A DNA stretch of 36,768 bases from Candidatus Hydrogenedentota bacterium (GTDB taxonomy: Bacteria; Hydrogenedentota; Hydrogenedentia; Hydrogenedentales; SLHB01): NCBI GenBank assembly GCA_020847495.1, contig JADLCA010000579.1, forward strand, positions 1-36,768, read 5' to 3'. Positions 8,989 through 18,322 of this stretch are shown in pieces. A program made the position numbers and the translations under genes. The stretch's first letter is position 1, and the number at the start of each line of letters is the position of its first letter. The notes under the pieces are model-generated. The model was given only the letters and a program-made list of their open reading frames with translations. It was not told the DNA's origin and made no database searches.

Positions 8989-10935
8989 TCACCATCCGCC
9001 GCCGCCTCCTCCGCCCCCGCCGCCTCCCGACGACCCGCCGCCGGAGGAACCGCTGCTTCCGGATGAAGAGCCCGGAGCCGTGGACGAAGACGCGATCGCC
9101 GTGGCCATGGAAGTTCCCAAGGCGGATGCGAAACCGCGGCATCCGTGCTCGTTCCAATCTGAACCGCGATACCACAACGGACCGCGGTCCCTGAAGGAAG
9201 ACGGCGCACTGCGCGTGTCGAGGTCCTGCGTCAATCGTTCAGCCCACGGAGTTTCGGCGTCGAGCGCAAGCGCGTAAGGCAGATGCTCCTCGAACATCTC
9301 CGGAGTGACTTCATCCGCATGGCCAGATCCGTACCGCCCTTCCTGACTGCCTGTCAAATAGCGCTTGTATCCGTCCAGGTGATCCATGGTCTGGCGGCCC
9401 AGCCGCGTGGGCGCCTTCATCCACTGGTAGAAGCTCAGGTTGATGAAAGCCAACACGATCAATTGGATCACCAAGCCAAGCGACGCGTTGTAGATGAGAA
9501 TCCCCGCGACGGCTATCTCCGCGGCGAAAAATGGCGTTGCAAACAACGTCATGAAGAGGGCCTGCCCGATTCCTCCTTTTCCTGAAAGCACACCTTTCCA
9601 GAGTGTAAAGACGGTCATGCCCAGCGCCAGCACGCCAATCGACCAGAACCCCAGCCAGATGGAAAGGAAGATCACAGGGGTGTCCCCATGCTGCGGTTCC
9701 GTCAGCATCGCGCCGCCTACGACGATCACGGAGAGCAGCAGACCCGGGAGCCAATACTGCCAGTTCGTCAAGAAGTAGGTCTTCTCATAGTCCAGCTTCA
9801 GGGCCTTGTGGCAGGCGTTAATCGCGGCGGAGATCTTCTTGTGGTTGGTCTTCCGCAAAGCAGTGGAACTGCCCGACGTGATCAGCGCTGCCAACAGCGC
9901 GCGTTCCTCGGCTGGCAATGTATCATCTGGAGGCCGAAGTTGCGTGACACGGTATTCCGAATCCGTCTCGTCGATTTCGACGTACCCCTTCACGGCCAGG
10001 CTGACAAGCGCGCAGGTCACCACCGTGTTATCGAAACCCATCTTGGATACGAACCGCGCGGCCGCGGGACTGATGCCGGGTGGTGGACCCGGCTGAACGG
10101 TGATGGCGCCGTGCATTGGGTCGCGCCCCACCAGCACCCAAACCACAATGAAATATGCCAGCACCAGCAGGCACCCGGTGAAGCGCGTGGCGTCCGTCTT
10201 GAGGCGCGCAACCAGGAGTTTGACCGCGCTTTCAGAAGGAGGCGGGGTCACGATACCCTTGGGAAACGTTGCCACGATGGTGAAACCTTCCCCAGCCTCC
10301 AAAGAGCGTCGCGCCTGGAATGTCAGGTCTCCGTTTCGCTCGATGCGCGCTTCCACCGCCTCTTCTTTGGAACCCTGCGGCCCCGTGTATCCTTCAAGTG
10401 TCAGCTTGTACGAGGGGACCGGCACGGGAAGATGGACCGTTGCCGAGGCATCATCGATGGGAAACTCCCAGCCATTGCCTGTCGCATTCCAGTACAGTTC
10501 GTCGTGGTCGTCGAAGAACCCCAACTGGTGGTCGGTTTTGTACGTGAAGACGTAGGTGTGTTCACCGGGAGTTAGATAGACTGATTGGCTTCCGAAATAG
10601 GTCCGCACGCCGTTATCGAGACCTTCCGTGTGAAACGGCTCCGGGACACCGTCCCGCTCCACACTGACAATCTCGAATCCCACCGTGACCGGCCGCCACC
10701 AGGGTTTGCGATACCGGGTGGGAAAGTCCCGGTAGATGCCGTGCTGGATCTGATTGCCCTCGCTGCGAACGGTGATGGTCTCTCGGACGGTGAGACTCGC
10801 GTCTTCATATATCGTGACATCGCTGTGAAAACGAAGGATCCGCTCGCCACTCTCTTGTCCAAGGCAGGGAATCACGCCCGCAACAAAGAGGCATGCCCCC
10901 AGGGCCATTCGCCGGGCGAACGCGCCGGCCCTCAT
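8989..10935 (-). CDS. DUF2207 domain-containing membrane protein with glycine-rich C-terminal tail
   Basis: Signal peptide; N-terminal [24 protein letters not shown]...[10 protein letters not shown] typical of DUF2207; transmembrane helices; C-terminus [14 protein letters not shown]. Confidence 0.88.
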   Translation of the reverse strand: MRAGAFARRMALGACLFVAGVIPCLGQESGERILRFHSDVTIYEDASLTVRETITVRSEGNQIQHGIYRDFPTRYRKPWWRPVTVGFEIVSVERDGVPEPFHTEGLDNGVRTYFGSQSVYLTPGEHTYVFTYKTDHQLGFFDDHDELYWNATGNGWEFPIDDASATVHLPVPVPSYKLTLEGYTGPQGSKEEAVEARIERNGDLTFQARRSLEAGEGFTIVATFPKGIVTPPPSESAVKLLVARLKTDATRFTGCLLVLAYFIVVWVLVGRDPMHGAITVQPGPPPGISPAAARFVSKMGFDNTVVTCALVSLAVKGYVEIDETDSEYRVTQLRPPDDTLPAEERALLAALITSGSSTALRKTNHKKISAAINACHKALKLDYEKTYFLTNWQYWLPGLLLSVIVVGGAMLTEPQHGDTPVIFLSIWLGFWSIGVLALGMTVFTLWKGVLSGKGGIGQALFMTLFATPFFAAEIAVAGILIYNASLGLVIQLIVLAFINLSFYQWMKAPTRLGRQTMDHLDGYKRYLTGSQEGRYGSGHADEVTPEMFEEHLPYALALDAETPWAERLTQDLDTRSAPSSFRDRGPLWYRGSDWNEHGCRGFASALGTSMATAIASSSTAPGSSSGSSGSSGGGSSGGGGGGGGGGGW

Positions 10936-13307
10936 TCTCCGTTCTCCATCCGGCGCGTCGCTTCGTGGTCGCTTGCCGTTCGGGATTCGCCGTTGAGGAT
11001 GCGGACGTCCAAGGGGGTGACAGTGTCCAGGTGCATGTCCCGTTGCGGATACGCGATTTCGATGCCCGCCTCGCGGAACAGCGCATCGATGCGATGTCGG
11101 ATGTCGCTGCGGACCACGCGCGCATCCGTGGCGGGTCCCATGGTAAGCCAGAAATACGCTTCAAACGTGAGCGCGTTGTCGCCGAACTCGGAAAACACCA
11201 CCACCGGTTCCGGTTCATCCAACACGCGGCTGTGTTCGGTCACCGCCTTCATGATGAGTTGCTCAACCTGCCGGGTTGGCGATCCATACGAGACCCCTAC
11301 CGTCACCGTGAAGCGCACCTTGGCGTCCGACAAGGTCCAGTTGATGACGGTCTTCTCCAGGAAGGCGCTGTTGGGCACCATGAGGTCCACCCCGGAAAAG
11401 AGCCGCAGCCTGCAACAGCGCGCGCCGATTTCTTCGATGTAGCCGCCGCGCCCGTCCACCTCCACGAGATCCCCGATGCGAATGGGCCGTTCCATCATGA
11501 GGATCAGGCCCGAGATGAAGTTGTTGATGAGGTTCTGGGCCCCGAAGCCCACCCCGATGGCGAGCGCGCCCCCGAAGAGGGTGAACGCGGTGAGCGGGAT
11601 GTTCACCGTGTTCATGGCGAACAGGACCACCAGGATGAGCAGCGCGTAGTGCACGAGCCGGTCGACATTGGCCGCGGAGTTCGCGTCCATCCGCGTGCGC
11701 GTGAACACGTGCTTGCGCAAGTAGCGCCGGATGATGCGGGTGATCGCGAATCCGCATATCAGAATGATGCCCGCCAAGCTGATCTGCCGCACCGTGAGCG
11801 GCTCGCCGCCCACGTCGATCGGCAGCCGGAAGTTCCAGATCTCCGATGCCTGCTTGCTGTACTGCTCCCAACGCTGCTTCAAGGTCAGCGTGCTTTGCGC
11901 CGCCTTGAGATCCTCGATAAGGCGCCGGTTGAGCTGCTCGATGCTCGAGATCGACGTCAAGCTCTCACGCACGGTGTCCATGTTGTAATTGAGCGTCTTC
12001 AGCATCTTGCGGGCTTGCGCGGCTTCCGGCGATTCCCCGAGACCTATGCTAAGTTTCCGATCCCACTCCCGCACGGACGCCCGGATGGATTCCAGCCGCG
12101 AGAGCCGCGTCTGGCGAATCGACGCGAGCGATTCCGCATACGCCTCCGCGTCCTGCAGTTCAGCCAGCACCGCAAAGGTTTTGGGTTGCGCATGCAATTC
12201 ATAGCGTGTGCCCCAAATCTCTTCCTCGCGAAACATGAAATCCAGCCGCTCGCGAAGCATCGTCACATTGTCGCTGGCCACCGCCGCTTCCGCTTTCAGC
12301 ACGTCCACCACCGCCTGCTTCGCCGCGGCCTCTCCGTTTGTACCCTGAATCCCATCGCGGGCCTCGTTCAGCTTGCGCTGCGACTCATCCTTGAGGGTGA
12401 TGGCCTGCTTCAGCTTGACCTGCAGATCGGCACGCCTCTTGGCCAAAGTCTGCCTGCGCGCCTCAAGATCCTCTGCCCGGTAGCGTTCGCGTGACTTGGC
12501 CTCCGCCAACTTCTGATTCAAGAATTCCCGCTGCTTGTCGCGCAACGCGGCGCGTTCCTCGGCAGCCTTGATCTGAGCTTCGCACAGGGCCTGCGTTGCC
12601 TTCAGCACTTCCGCCGCCGCGCGCACCGCCTGCATGCGGCCTTCAAGAGGCCGCAACACCGCAGGATCGCTGCTGGCGGCCGCTTCCTTCTTGACCTGCG
12701 CCAGCTCGGCTTCTGTTCTGCCGAATTCCTTTTTTGTACGCTCAAGCCGGCTCTTGGCTTGGTCCAGGGCGCGCTGGTCCTGTTCACGCTGCTCGTCTTT
12801 GGTCTGGAGCGCGTCCCGGAAGGTATCCACAAACCACGGCGTATACGGAGGAGGGTCGGGAATGCCCTGGTATTCCTCCCGCTCACGCGCAAGCTCCTCC
12901 TGTAACCTGGCCGTTTCCTTGCGCTCCTCGAGAAGTGACAAATGGTCTTCATGCACACTGCGCAACTGGCGCAAGCTCAGGGCCTGGTCTTGCAGGCTCG
13001 CCAACGGAACGCCGGTCTCGGCCGCATACTCCTGCGTGGCCCGTTCTTCCGCCGTGGTGATTCGCGCGTCCAGCGACTCGATCTTCTCTTCGATTTCCTT
13101 CTGCTGTGTCTCAAGGGTGGGCTCGGGGACTTCCGCCACTGGCGCCGCCTGATTGGGCGCGGGAGCGGATGTCTGCGCATATGCGCCGGTACCCGCGAGA
13201 TGGGTCAGCGCGGCCAGGACCGCAATGGCAAGCAGACCTTTCACCTTGGCGTGGAATCTCCCTTGCCCGGTGAAGTCAGCGGATGGAGTTTGAAGAAAAA
13301 GGGACAT
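10932..13307 (-). CDS. MscS-family mechanosensitive channel protein with long coiled-coil periplasmic N-terminus
   Basis: Extended heptad/coiled-coil N-half followed by MscS core [84 protein letters not shown] overlap with the DUF2207 gene. Confidence 0.93.
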   Translation of the reverse strand: MSLFLQTPSADFTGQGRFHAKVKGLLAIAVLAALTHLAGTGAYAQTSAPAPNQAAPVAEVPEPTLETQQKEIEEKIESLDARITTAEERATQEYAAETGVPLASLQDQALSLRQLRSVHEDHLSLLEERKETARLQEELAREREEYQGIPDPPPYTPWFVDTFRDALQTKDEQREQDQRALDQAKSRLERTKKEFGRTEAELAQVKKEAAASSDPAVLRPLEGRMQAVRAAAEVLKATQALCEAQIKAAEERAALRDKQREFLNQKLAEAKSRERYRAEDLEARRQTLAKRRADLQVKLKQAITLKDESQRKLNEARDGIQGTNGEAAAKQAVVDVLKAEAAVASDNVTMLRERLDFMFREEEIWGTRYELHAQPKTFAVLAELQDAEAYAESLASIRQTRLSRLESIRASVREWDRKLSIGLGESPEAAQARKMLKTLNYNMDTVRESLTSISSIEQLNRRLIEDLKAAQSTLTLKQRWEQYSKQASEIWNFRLPIDVGGEPLTVRQISLAGIILICGFAITRIIRRYLRKHVFTRTRMDANSAANVDRLVHYALLILVVLFAMNTVNIPLTAFTLFGGALAIGVGFGAQNLINNFISGLILMMERPIRIGDLVEVDGRGGYIEEIGARCCRLRLFSGVDLMVPNSAFLEKTVINWTLSDAKVRFTVTVGVSYGSPTRQVEQLIMKAVTEHSRVLDEPEPVVVFSEFGDNALTFEAYFWLTMGPATDARVVRSDIRHRIDALFREAGIEIAYPQRDMHLDTVTPLDVRILNGESRTASDHEATRRMENGE

Positions 13308-13439
13308 GAATGAATACCTGAACTGTTGCTTCGATTGTGTGTATCATCCTACGGTTGCCGTCAGGAGGTGTCAACGTGCGGCGCTGATGCCGCGGAGAAC
13401 GTCCGCGGATTCTGGAATGGGTAATGAGAGGGACCTTTC

Positions 13440-14768
13440 ATGGAGAAGGTGCCGGGTTCCGGCTTTGGGGTGCCTCGACTCAGCGTGTCCAGAGTACGGC
13501 CTTCCGCGCTGTTGATGCACTGGATGGCCGTGGCCTCTCTGCTCCTCGTGCCCGCCGTTTCGTCGCCATGGATACGGTGGCTCGCCGTGGGTGCGCTCCT
13601 GGTTCAAGGGCTGGGAAATCTCGGCATTCGTATGCTGTTCCGGCGCAACATGGCTACGCTACCCCGTCTCGATAATCCACCGGACGGTGGCAGACGGGGG
13701 CCACTGCCGGGCGTCACCTTCATCATCCCCGCGCGCAATGAGGAAAGGAGCATCGAGCCGGCCGTGCGCTCGATGCTTGAGCAAGAATACGAGCGCGTCG
13801 AGTTCATCGCGATCAACGACGGGTCAACCGACAAGACACCAGCCATCCTGGACGCGCTCGCCCGAGAGTTCCCGATACTGCGTGTCATTCATGACCCGCC
13901 GTTGGCCCCGGGCTGGCGCGGTAAGGCTAACGCCATCTGGACGGGCGTTCAACTCGCGGACCCCGCCCATGAATGGCTGTTTCTCACCGATGCCGACACG
14001 CTCTTCGATCCGGATGTCCTGTGCGCGGCCGTCGCCATCGCTTCGATGAACAACCTCGACTTGCTGACCGGTATCGTGTATCTGCAAAACGGCAGCATCT
14101 GGGAAGAGCTGGTCATGCCTGCAAAGTGGTCAGGCATTGTCGTGGGCGCGAGTCCCGACCGCCTGAACCACCCTTCTTCCTCGCCAGTTGGGGTCGGTCC
14201 TTTCATGCTGGTACGCCGTGCGGCCTACCTCGGCAGTGGCGGCCATGCGGCATTTCCAGGTCAGGAGCCCGAAGACACGCTGCTCGCGGCGGTAGTCAAG
14301 GCATGGGGCGGCAAGGTGGGCGCCGCCGTGGTGGACCGCAAAGTGCGCGTCCGCATCTACAACGGGTACCGCGCCATGCGCGACGCCTTCGTGCGCAAAG
14401 CGCGGATTGTGGCGGGCGACAACTCCCTCGTCATCCAGATGCGCATTGCCTACACGCTCCTGCAAGAGGTCTTGCCCATGCCTGTCGCGATCTTCGCCGC
14501 GGCAACCCTCTTGTCCTCTGGGTGGAACGCTTCCTGGGCGGCAATCCTCCTCGCTGGCGCCTGGGCGTATGGAACATACGGCATCGCGGCGAAGGAGTTT
14601 CGCCGCGTCGCCCACATGCGCCGCGGCCTTGAATGGTGCCATCCCGTGTCGGGCTGCATTCGCGCCAGTTTCATGATCGAGGCGTGGTGGCAATGCGTGC
14701 GCGGCAGTCCAATGCACTGGCGCGGCCGCCCCGTTTCGGTCGACCCCAAAACAAAAGTCGAGCCTTGA
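13440..14768 (+). CDS. family 2 glycosyltransferase, membrane-associated
   Basis: GVTFIIPARNEERSIEPAVRSMLEQEYERVEFIAINDGSTDKTPAIL...WLFLTDADTLFDPDVL (GT2 DxD) plus flanking hydrophobic segments. Confidence 0.92.
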   Translation: MEKVPGSGFGVPRLSVSRVRPSALLMHWMAVASLLLVPAVSSPWIRWLAVGALLVQGLGNLGIRMLFRRNMATLPRLDNPPDGGRRGPLPGVTFIIPARNEERSIEPAVRSMLEQEYERVEFIAINDGSTDKTPAILDALAREFPILRVIHDPPLAPGWRGKANAIWTGVQLADPAHEWLFLTDADTLFDPDVLCAAVAIASMNNLDLLTGIVYLQNGSIWEELVMPAKWSGIVVGASPDRLNHPSSSPVGVGPFMLVRRAAYLGSGGHAAFPGQEPEDTLLAAVVKAWGGKVGAAVVDRKVRVRIYNGYRAMRDAFVRKARIVAGDNSLVIQMRIAYTLLQEVLPMPVAIFAAATLLSSGWNASWAAILLAGAWAYGTYGIAAKEFRRVAHMRRGLEWCHPVSGCIRASFMIEAWWQCVRGSPMHWRGRPVSVDPKTKVEP

Positions 14769-14860
14769 AGCCCACCTCCGCCATCCCTGCAAATGCGGGG
14801 ACCGCGTCAACCGAGAACGCCAACCAAGAACGCCAACCTATAAGGAGCGCAACCAGGAGC

Positions 14861-14901
14861 GCCGGCATCCCTGCCGGCTCTTCATCCTCGCGATCGCGAG
14901 G
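14861..14901. repeat. double palindrome between convergent genes
   Basis: GCCGGC-ATCCCT-GCCGGC (14861-14878) and CCTCGCGATCGCGAGG (14886-14901). Confidence 0.75.
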
Positions 14902-14930
14902 ACTGCTTCTCAACCCAAAACTACATCCGC

Positions 14931-14966
14931 GAATGAACGCGAATGAACGCAAATGAACGCCAATGA
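14931..14966. repeat. 10-bp tandem repeat, ~3.5 copies
   Basis: GAATGAACGC-GAATGAACGC-AAATGAACGC-CAATGA. Confidence 0.85.
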
Positions 14967-15135
14967 CAGAGGGCGTGACGGCCATTCATGTCAGCCCCAT
15001 TCAACGGCCGCTTCCAATTTGGCAGCCTTGACGGCGATCTTGCGGGTTTGTCGCAGGGGTGACTGGTGGTGCTGTAAAGGCTGGACCAGGTTGCTTCGCA
15101 GATTTCGGCGCGGAGCGCGTGCGGAAGGAGGCCTC

Positions 15136-16890
15136 CTAACCTGCCCGTCGCTGAGGCATTTCGTCGTAGGTTCGCCCGTTCAATTCCCGCCCGGCCCGCT
15201 TCTTATTCACACCGCCCCATTGCTTGAAGAAGAAGGCGACTTTCGCCTGTTCGCATTGACGCTGAATTTCAACGACCCACCGGGCATCCATGGGCCGTGC
15301 GCCTGGGCCGGACTCTCCACCGACGATTACCCAGTGAATACCGGTGAGGTTGAGCCCTTGGAGCGGCCCCAGTAGAGGTTCCAAGGAGAGGAATTTCGTT
15401 TGCGCGCCGGTATTGCGCAGATCGTCGATTCTCGACACGTACTTGGCGTTCTCAACGCTCACGCCCATCCAGACATTGGAAGGCCAGTCCAGCTCGGGCG
15501 CCAGTTCACGTAACCGCTCCGAGCGTTTGGTAAGCACCTGAAACTGATGCCACTCTGCCCGGCGCATTACGTCGAAGACTTGCACGATGTAGTCTCGGGG
15601 CACTTTTTCGTGGAACAGATCGCTCATGGAATTGACGAAGATGCGTTGAGGTTTCCGCCAGCGGAGTGGGAGGTCCAGCATGTGGGGATGAAGCGTTACC
15701 TCGAAGCCATCGCGATAGTTCGGCTGGCCCATCGCCTTCAATCGCTTCGCCATGCGCTCCGCATAGCAGTTGTGGGTTGCGATTCCTGCCGCAATAAAAG
15801 TGCCGCTGGTAGTTTGGATGTCCACTAGTTGGCGATTGCCTACACGTTGAACTCCGTCTATCCTGGAGCCATGTTTGCCTGGAAATCTTCTACCGTAGAA
15901 GTCGGTCATTTTTCGGGTCATCGCCGGTTGAATTGCGGAGAGAAAACGCAACTTCTCTTCGATTGCTCCGATTACTCGTTCACTTCGCCCCGTGGAGCGG
16001 CGAAAATCCTCTCGTTGTGATTGGAACCCAAGGTCGCCGATGAAACGCTTTGTTACATCCAAGAGACCATTCTCTTTCGTTTGGTGGAAACGCAGATTCT
16101 TTCCTGTGTATGAACCGTCTGTGTCAAAGAATCCGGCAAGAAAACCTGCTTTCCAATTGACATCGTCGCGCTCTGGCATGCAATAGTCTCTGACTTTTAC
16201 GAGATTGGCCATGCGCCGCGTTTCAATCTTCAGCATCGGCGCCCGATTCTCCCGTGGATAAAGTTCGGAAGAACCACCATCAAACGGTTGTATTTCAATA
16301 CCATCACAGCCGACAACTGCAAGCGCTTCATTTAATCGATTGAGAATAGGTTGATCGGATGACAGAACCGCCACGCGCAAATACGATTGCTTGGTTCCGC
16401 GTCTACCCGATCCGTCGATACGAAATGTTCCGTCTCCTCCAACTACACCCGCTAAGTAACCAGAGAGATACGGCTCTGTCTTGGATTTACACAGCGACGA
16501 CGGCATCCCAATATCGACGAGGCTCGTCTGAAGCGAAAGGCGTTCTGCTTCTCGCCAATACGGACGTACTCTAGCGAGAAAACGGTGATCAACACTGGCG
16601 ACGATTTTTCTTCCTCCAACAGCGATCTCGACAGATTCGGCAATAGTGGACCATGCGTCAACTACCGTGGCTCGCTCATAGACACGGTTTTGACCGAGTC
16701 TCGGCGATTCGGTGAATCCGACAACTTCATCGCCCGGTGTTATCTCGCCTATAGGTTTCCATCTCATATCGACCATTAGCACGGGCGTAGTAGGGTCGAG
16801 GCAATTTTTGCATCCCGGACTGATCTTCGTGCAGCCGGTGACCGGATTCCAGGTGGATTCCGTCCACTCGATGGAAGAATTCGATCCCAT
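15136..16890 (-). CDS. phage Gp37/Gp68-like (DUF5131) three-Cys-motif protein interrupted by an intein
   Basis: N-extein [29 protein letters not shown] and C-extein [54 protein letters not shown]... form a continuous 239-aa DUF5131 protein when the 345-aa insert is removed. SD GAGGAGCGAG upstream. Confidence 0.92.
   Translation of the reverse strand: MGSNSSIEWTESTWNPVTGCTKISPGCKNCLDPTTPVLMVDMRWKPIGEITPGDEVVGFTESPRLGQNRVYERATVVDAWSTIAESVEIAVGGRKIVASVDHRFLARVRPYWREAERLSLQTSLVDIGMPSSLCKSKTEPYLSGYLAGVVGGDGTFRIDGSGRRGTKQSYLRVAVLSSDQPILNRLNEALAVVGCDGIEIQPFDGGSSELYPRENRAPMLKIETRRMANLVKVRDYCMPERDDVNWKAGFLAGFFDTDGSYTGKNLRFHQTKENGLLDVTKRFIGDLGFQSQREDFRRSTGRSERVIGAIEEKLRFLSAIQPAMTRKMTDFYGRRFPGKHGSRIDGVQRVGNRQLVDIQTTSGTFIAAGIATHNCYAERMAKRLKAMGQPNYRDGFEVTLHPHMLDLPLRWRKPQRIFVNSMSDLFHEKVPRDYIVQVFDVMRRAEWHQFQVLTKRSERLRELAPELDWPSNVWMGVSVENAKYVSRIDDLRNTGAQTKFLSLEPLLGPLQGLNLTGIHWVIVGGESGPGARPMDARWVVEIQRQCEQAKVAFFFKQWGGVNKKRAGRELNGRTYDEMPQRRAG
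15769..16803 (-). mobile_element. LAGLIDADG-type intein (345 aa, codons 30-374 of the host ORF)
   Basis: Cys1 block [31 protein letters not shown]; block B-like [13 protein letters not shown] (SxxH); two LAGLIDADG motifs [15 protein letters not shown] and [15 protein letters not shown]; block [22 protein letters not shown] followed by +1 Cys. Confidence 0.94.
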
Positions 16891-17101
16891 CTATCTCGCT
16901 CCTCGCTCACGATACTTGTTGTAGATATTCTGAACTATATGCCTCCCGAACTAATTCGCCGAAGTGAAAAGGAGGTACTATGCAATCGACCCAGTTCAAT
17001 TGCGCGTGGTACCGGCGGAGGAACATTGGCACGCTCGGCAACTATCAAAAGAGGCTCAAGGTCGTTTCTGCAACGAGGCTGCGACTGCATTTACGAGACA
17101 A

Positions 17102-18193
17102 TCACGATCCAGGCTTCTTCGCGCGTCGCGAATGTTGCTTCGTCTTTCTAGCGTGGGGAGGCTGTTTTTCAAGGCGTTTCATTGCCTCCACGGCCTTGTC
17201 GAAATCGCTTGACGGGTGCTCGGACTCGAGCCTGCGGCGTTCCGCGTCGTACCGGTCGAATTCACGATGGGCATGCTCCTGCGCAAGTTCGTGAGAGATA
17301 GTTCCCGCGTGCCTCAGGATGTTGCGCTCGTTGAATTCCAGAAAGGCGTCCAACTTACTTGCCCAGTCGATCATATGCATGGGCCGGTGGCGGCGGGCTT
17401 GGTCTTCGGCATAGTCAAGGTACATCGTGACGACGCGATTGAGTTCGCGCAATTCTTCTTCCGCCAGATAGTTCTTGGCAATGGTCACATCTGATTTGCG
17501 GATTGGCCCGTGTGGGGCGTTCTTCCACGTCGTGAGACCCATGTTCTGTTTTGATGCGTCTGCCCGTTGAACGATAAGCTCGGATGCGGTGTGTCCGTGA
17601 ATGGCCCAATGCAGCTTGTTCTGCACGGCGGCATAGAACGACTGGGTGACCCCGGCAGACGGATTGTAGTCAATGCTTGTCGCGTAGATATCGGTTATCT
17701 TCTGATAGAAGAGGCGCTCGGAGGCGCGGATGTCGCGAATACGTTCGAGCAGTTCATCGAAGTAGATGTCGCCGAAAGTCTGGCCGGCCTTGATGCGCTC
17801 GTCGTCGAGGGTGAAGCCCTTGACGAGCAACTCAGAAAGCCGGGAGGTGGCCCACTGGCGAAACTGGGTGCCTCTCTCCGAACGGACGCGGTAGCCGACA
17901 GCGAGAATAGCGTCGAGATTGTAGTGGTCCACGAGGCGCGAAACCTGCCGTTCGCCCTCCATTTGAACTATTCGGAATTTCCTAATAGTTGACAGGGCAT
18001 CCAGTTCTTGATCGGCGTAAATATTTGATAAATGTTCGTTTATCGTGGGTACGGTTATCCGATACAGCTCCGCCAGCGCGCGCTGCGTCAGCCACACGGT
18101 CTGTCCGTCGAGGCGGACTTGAACGCTCAGGGCGCCGTCCTGGTAGATGAGGAGTTGCCCTTCGGGCGGGGTCTCTTTTAGTTGACCAGACAC
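17102..18193 (-). CDS. virulence RhuM family protein
   Basis: LLIYQDGALSVQVRLDGQTVWLTQRALAELYRITVPTINEHLSNIYADQELD...VDHYNLDAILAVGYRVRSERGTQFRQWAT is the characteristic RhuM-family N-terminal region. Confidence 0.93.
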   Translation of the reverse strand: MSGQLKETPPEGQLLIYQDGALSVQVRLDGQTVWLTQRALAELYRITVPTINEHLSNIYADQELDALSTIRKFRIVQMEGERQVSRLVDHYNLDAILAVGYRVRSERGTQFRQWATSRLSELLVKGFTLDDERIKAGQTFGDIYFDELLERIRDIRASERLFYQKITDIYATSIDYNPSAGVTQSFYAAVQNKLHWAIHGHTASELIVQRADASKQNMGLTTWKNAPHGPIRKSDVTIAKNYLAEEELRELNRVVTMYLDYAEDQARRHRPMHMIDWASKLDAFLEFNERNILRHAGTISHELAQEHAHREFDRYDAERRRLESEHPSSDFDKAVEAMKRLEKQPPHARKTKQHSRRAKKPGS

Positions 18194-18267
18194 TGCCGGT
18201 GTCCTTCAGGACGTCGTGATGGGCGTTCCCGATTCTCCTTTTCGCCTGAGAAGAGCTGCGCCACAGT

Positions 18268-18297
18268 CCCGGGGGGTGGTGGAAGCCACCCCCCGGG
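18268..18297. repeat. perfect 12-bp-stem hairpin (terminator-like, no clear U-tract)
   Basis: CCCGGGGGGTGG-TGGAAG-CCACCCCCCGGG, just 3' of the HEAT/DUF1080 gene stop (18323) and before the RhuM gene start. Confidence 0.75.
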
Positions 18298-18322
18298 CGG
18301 CGGCGACACTACATGTGCCTCG

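Noticed and set aside
10893-12494. 533-aa plus-strand ORF antisense to the MscS gene
   Set aside because: Shadow ORF of the coiled-coil-encoding MscS-family gene; no recognisable family.
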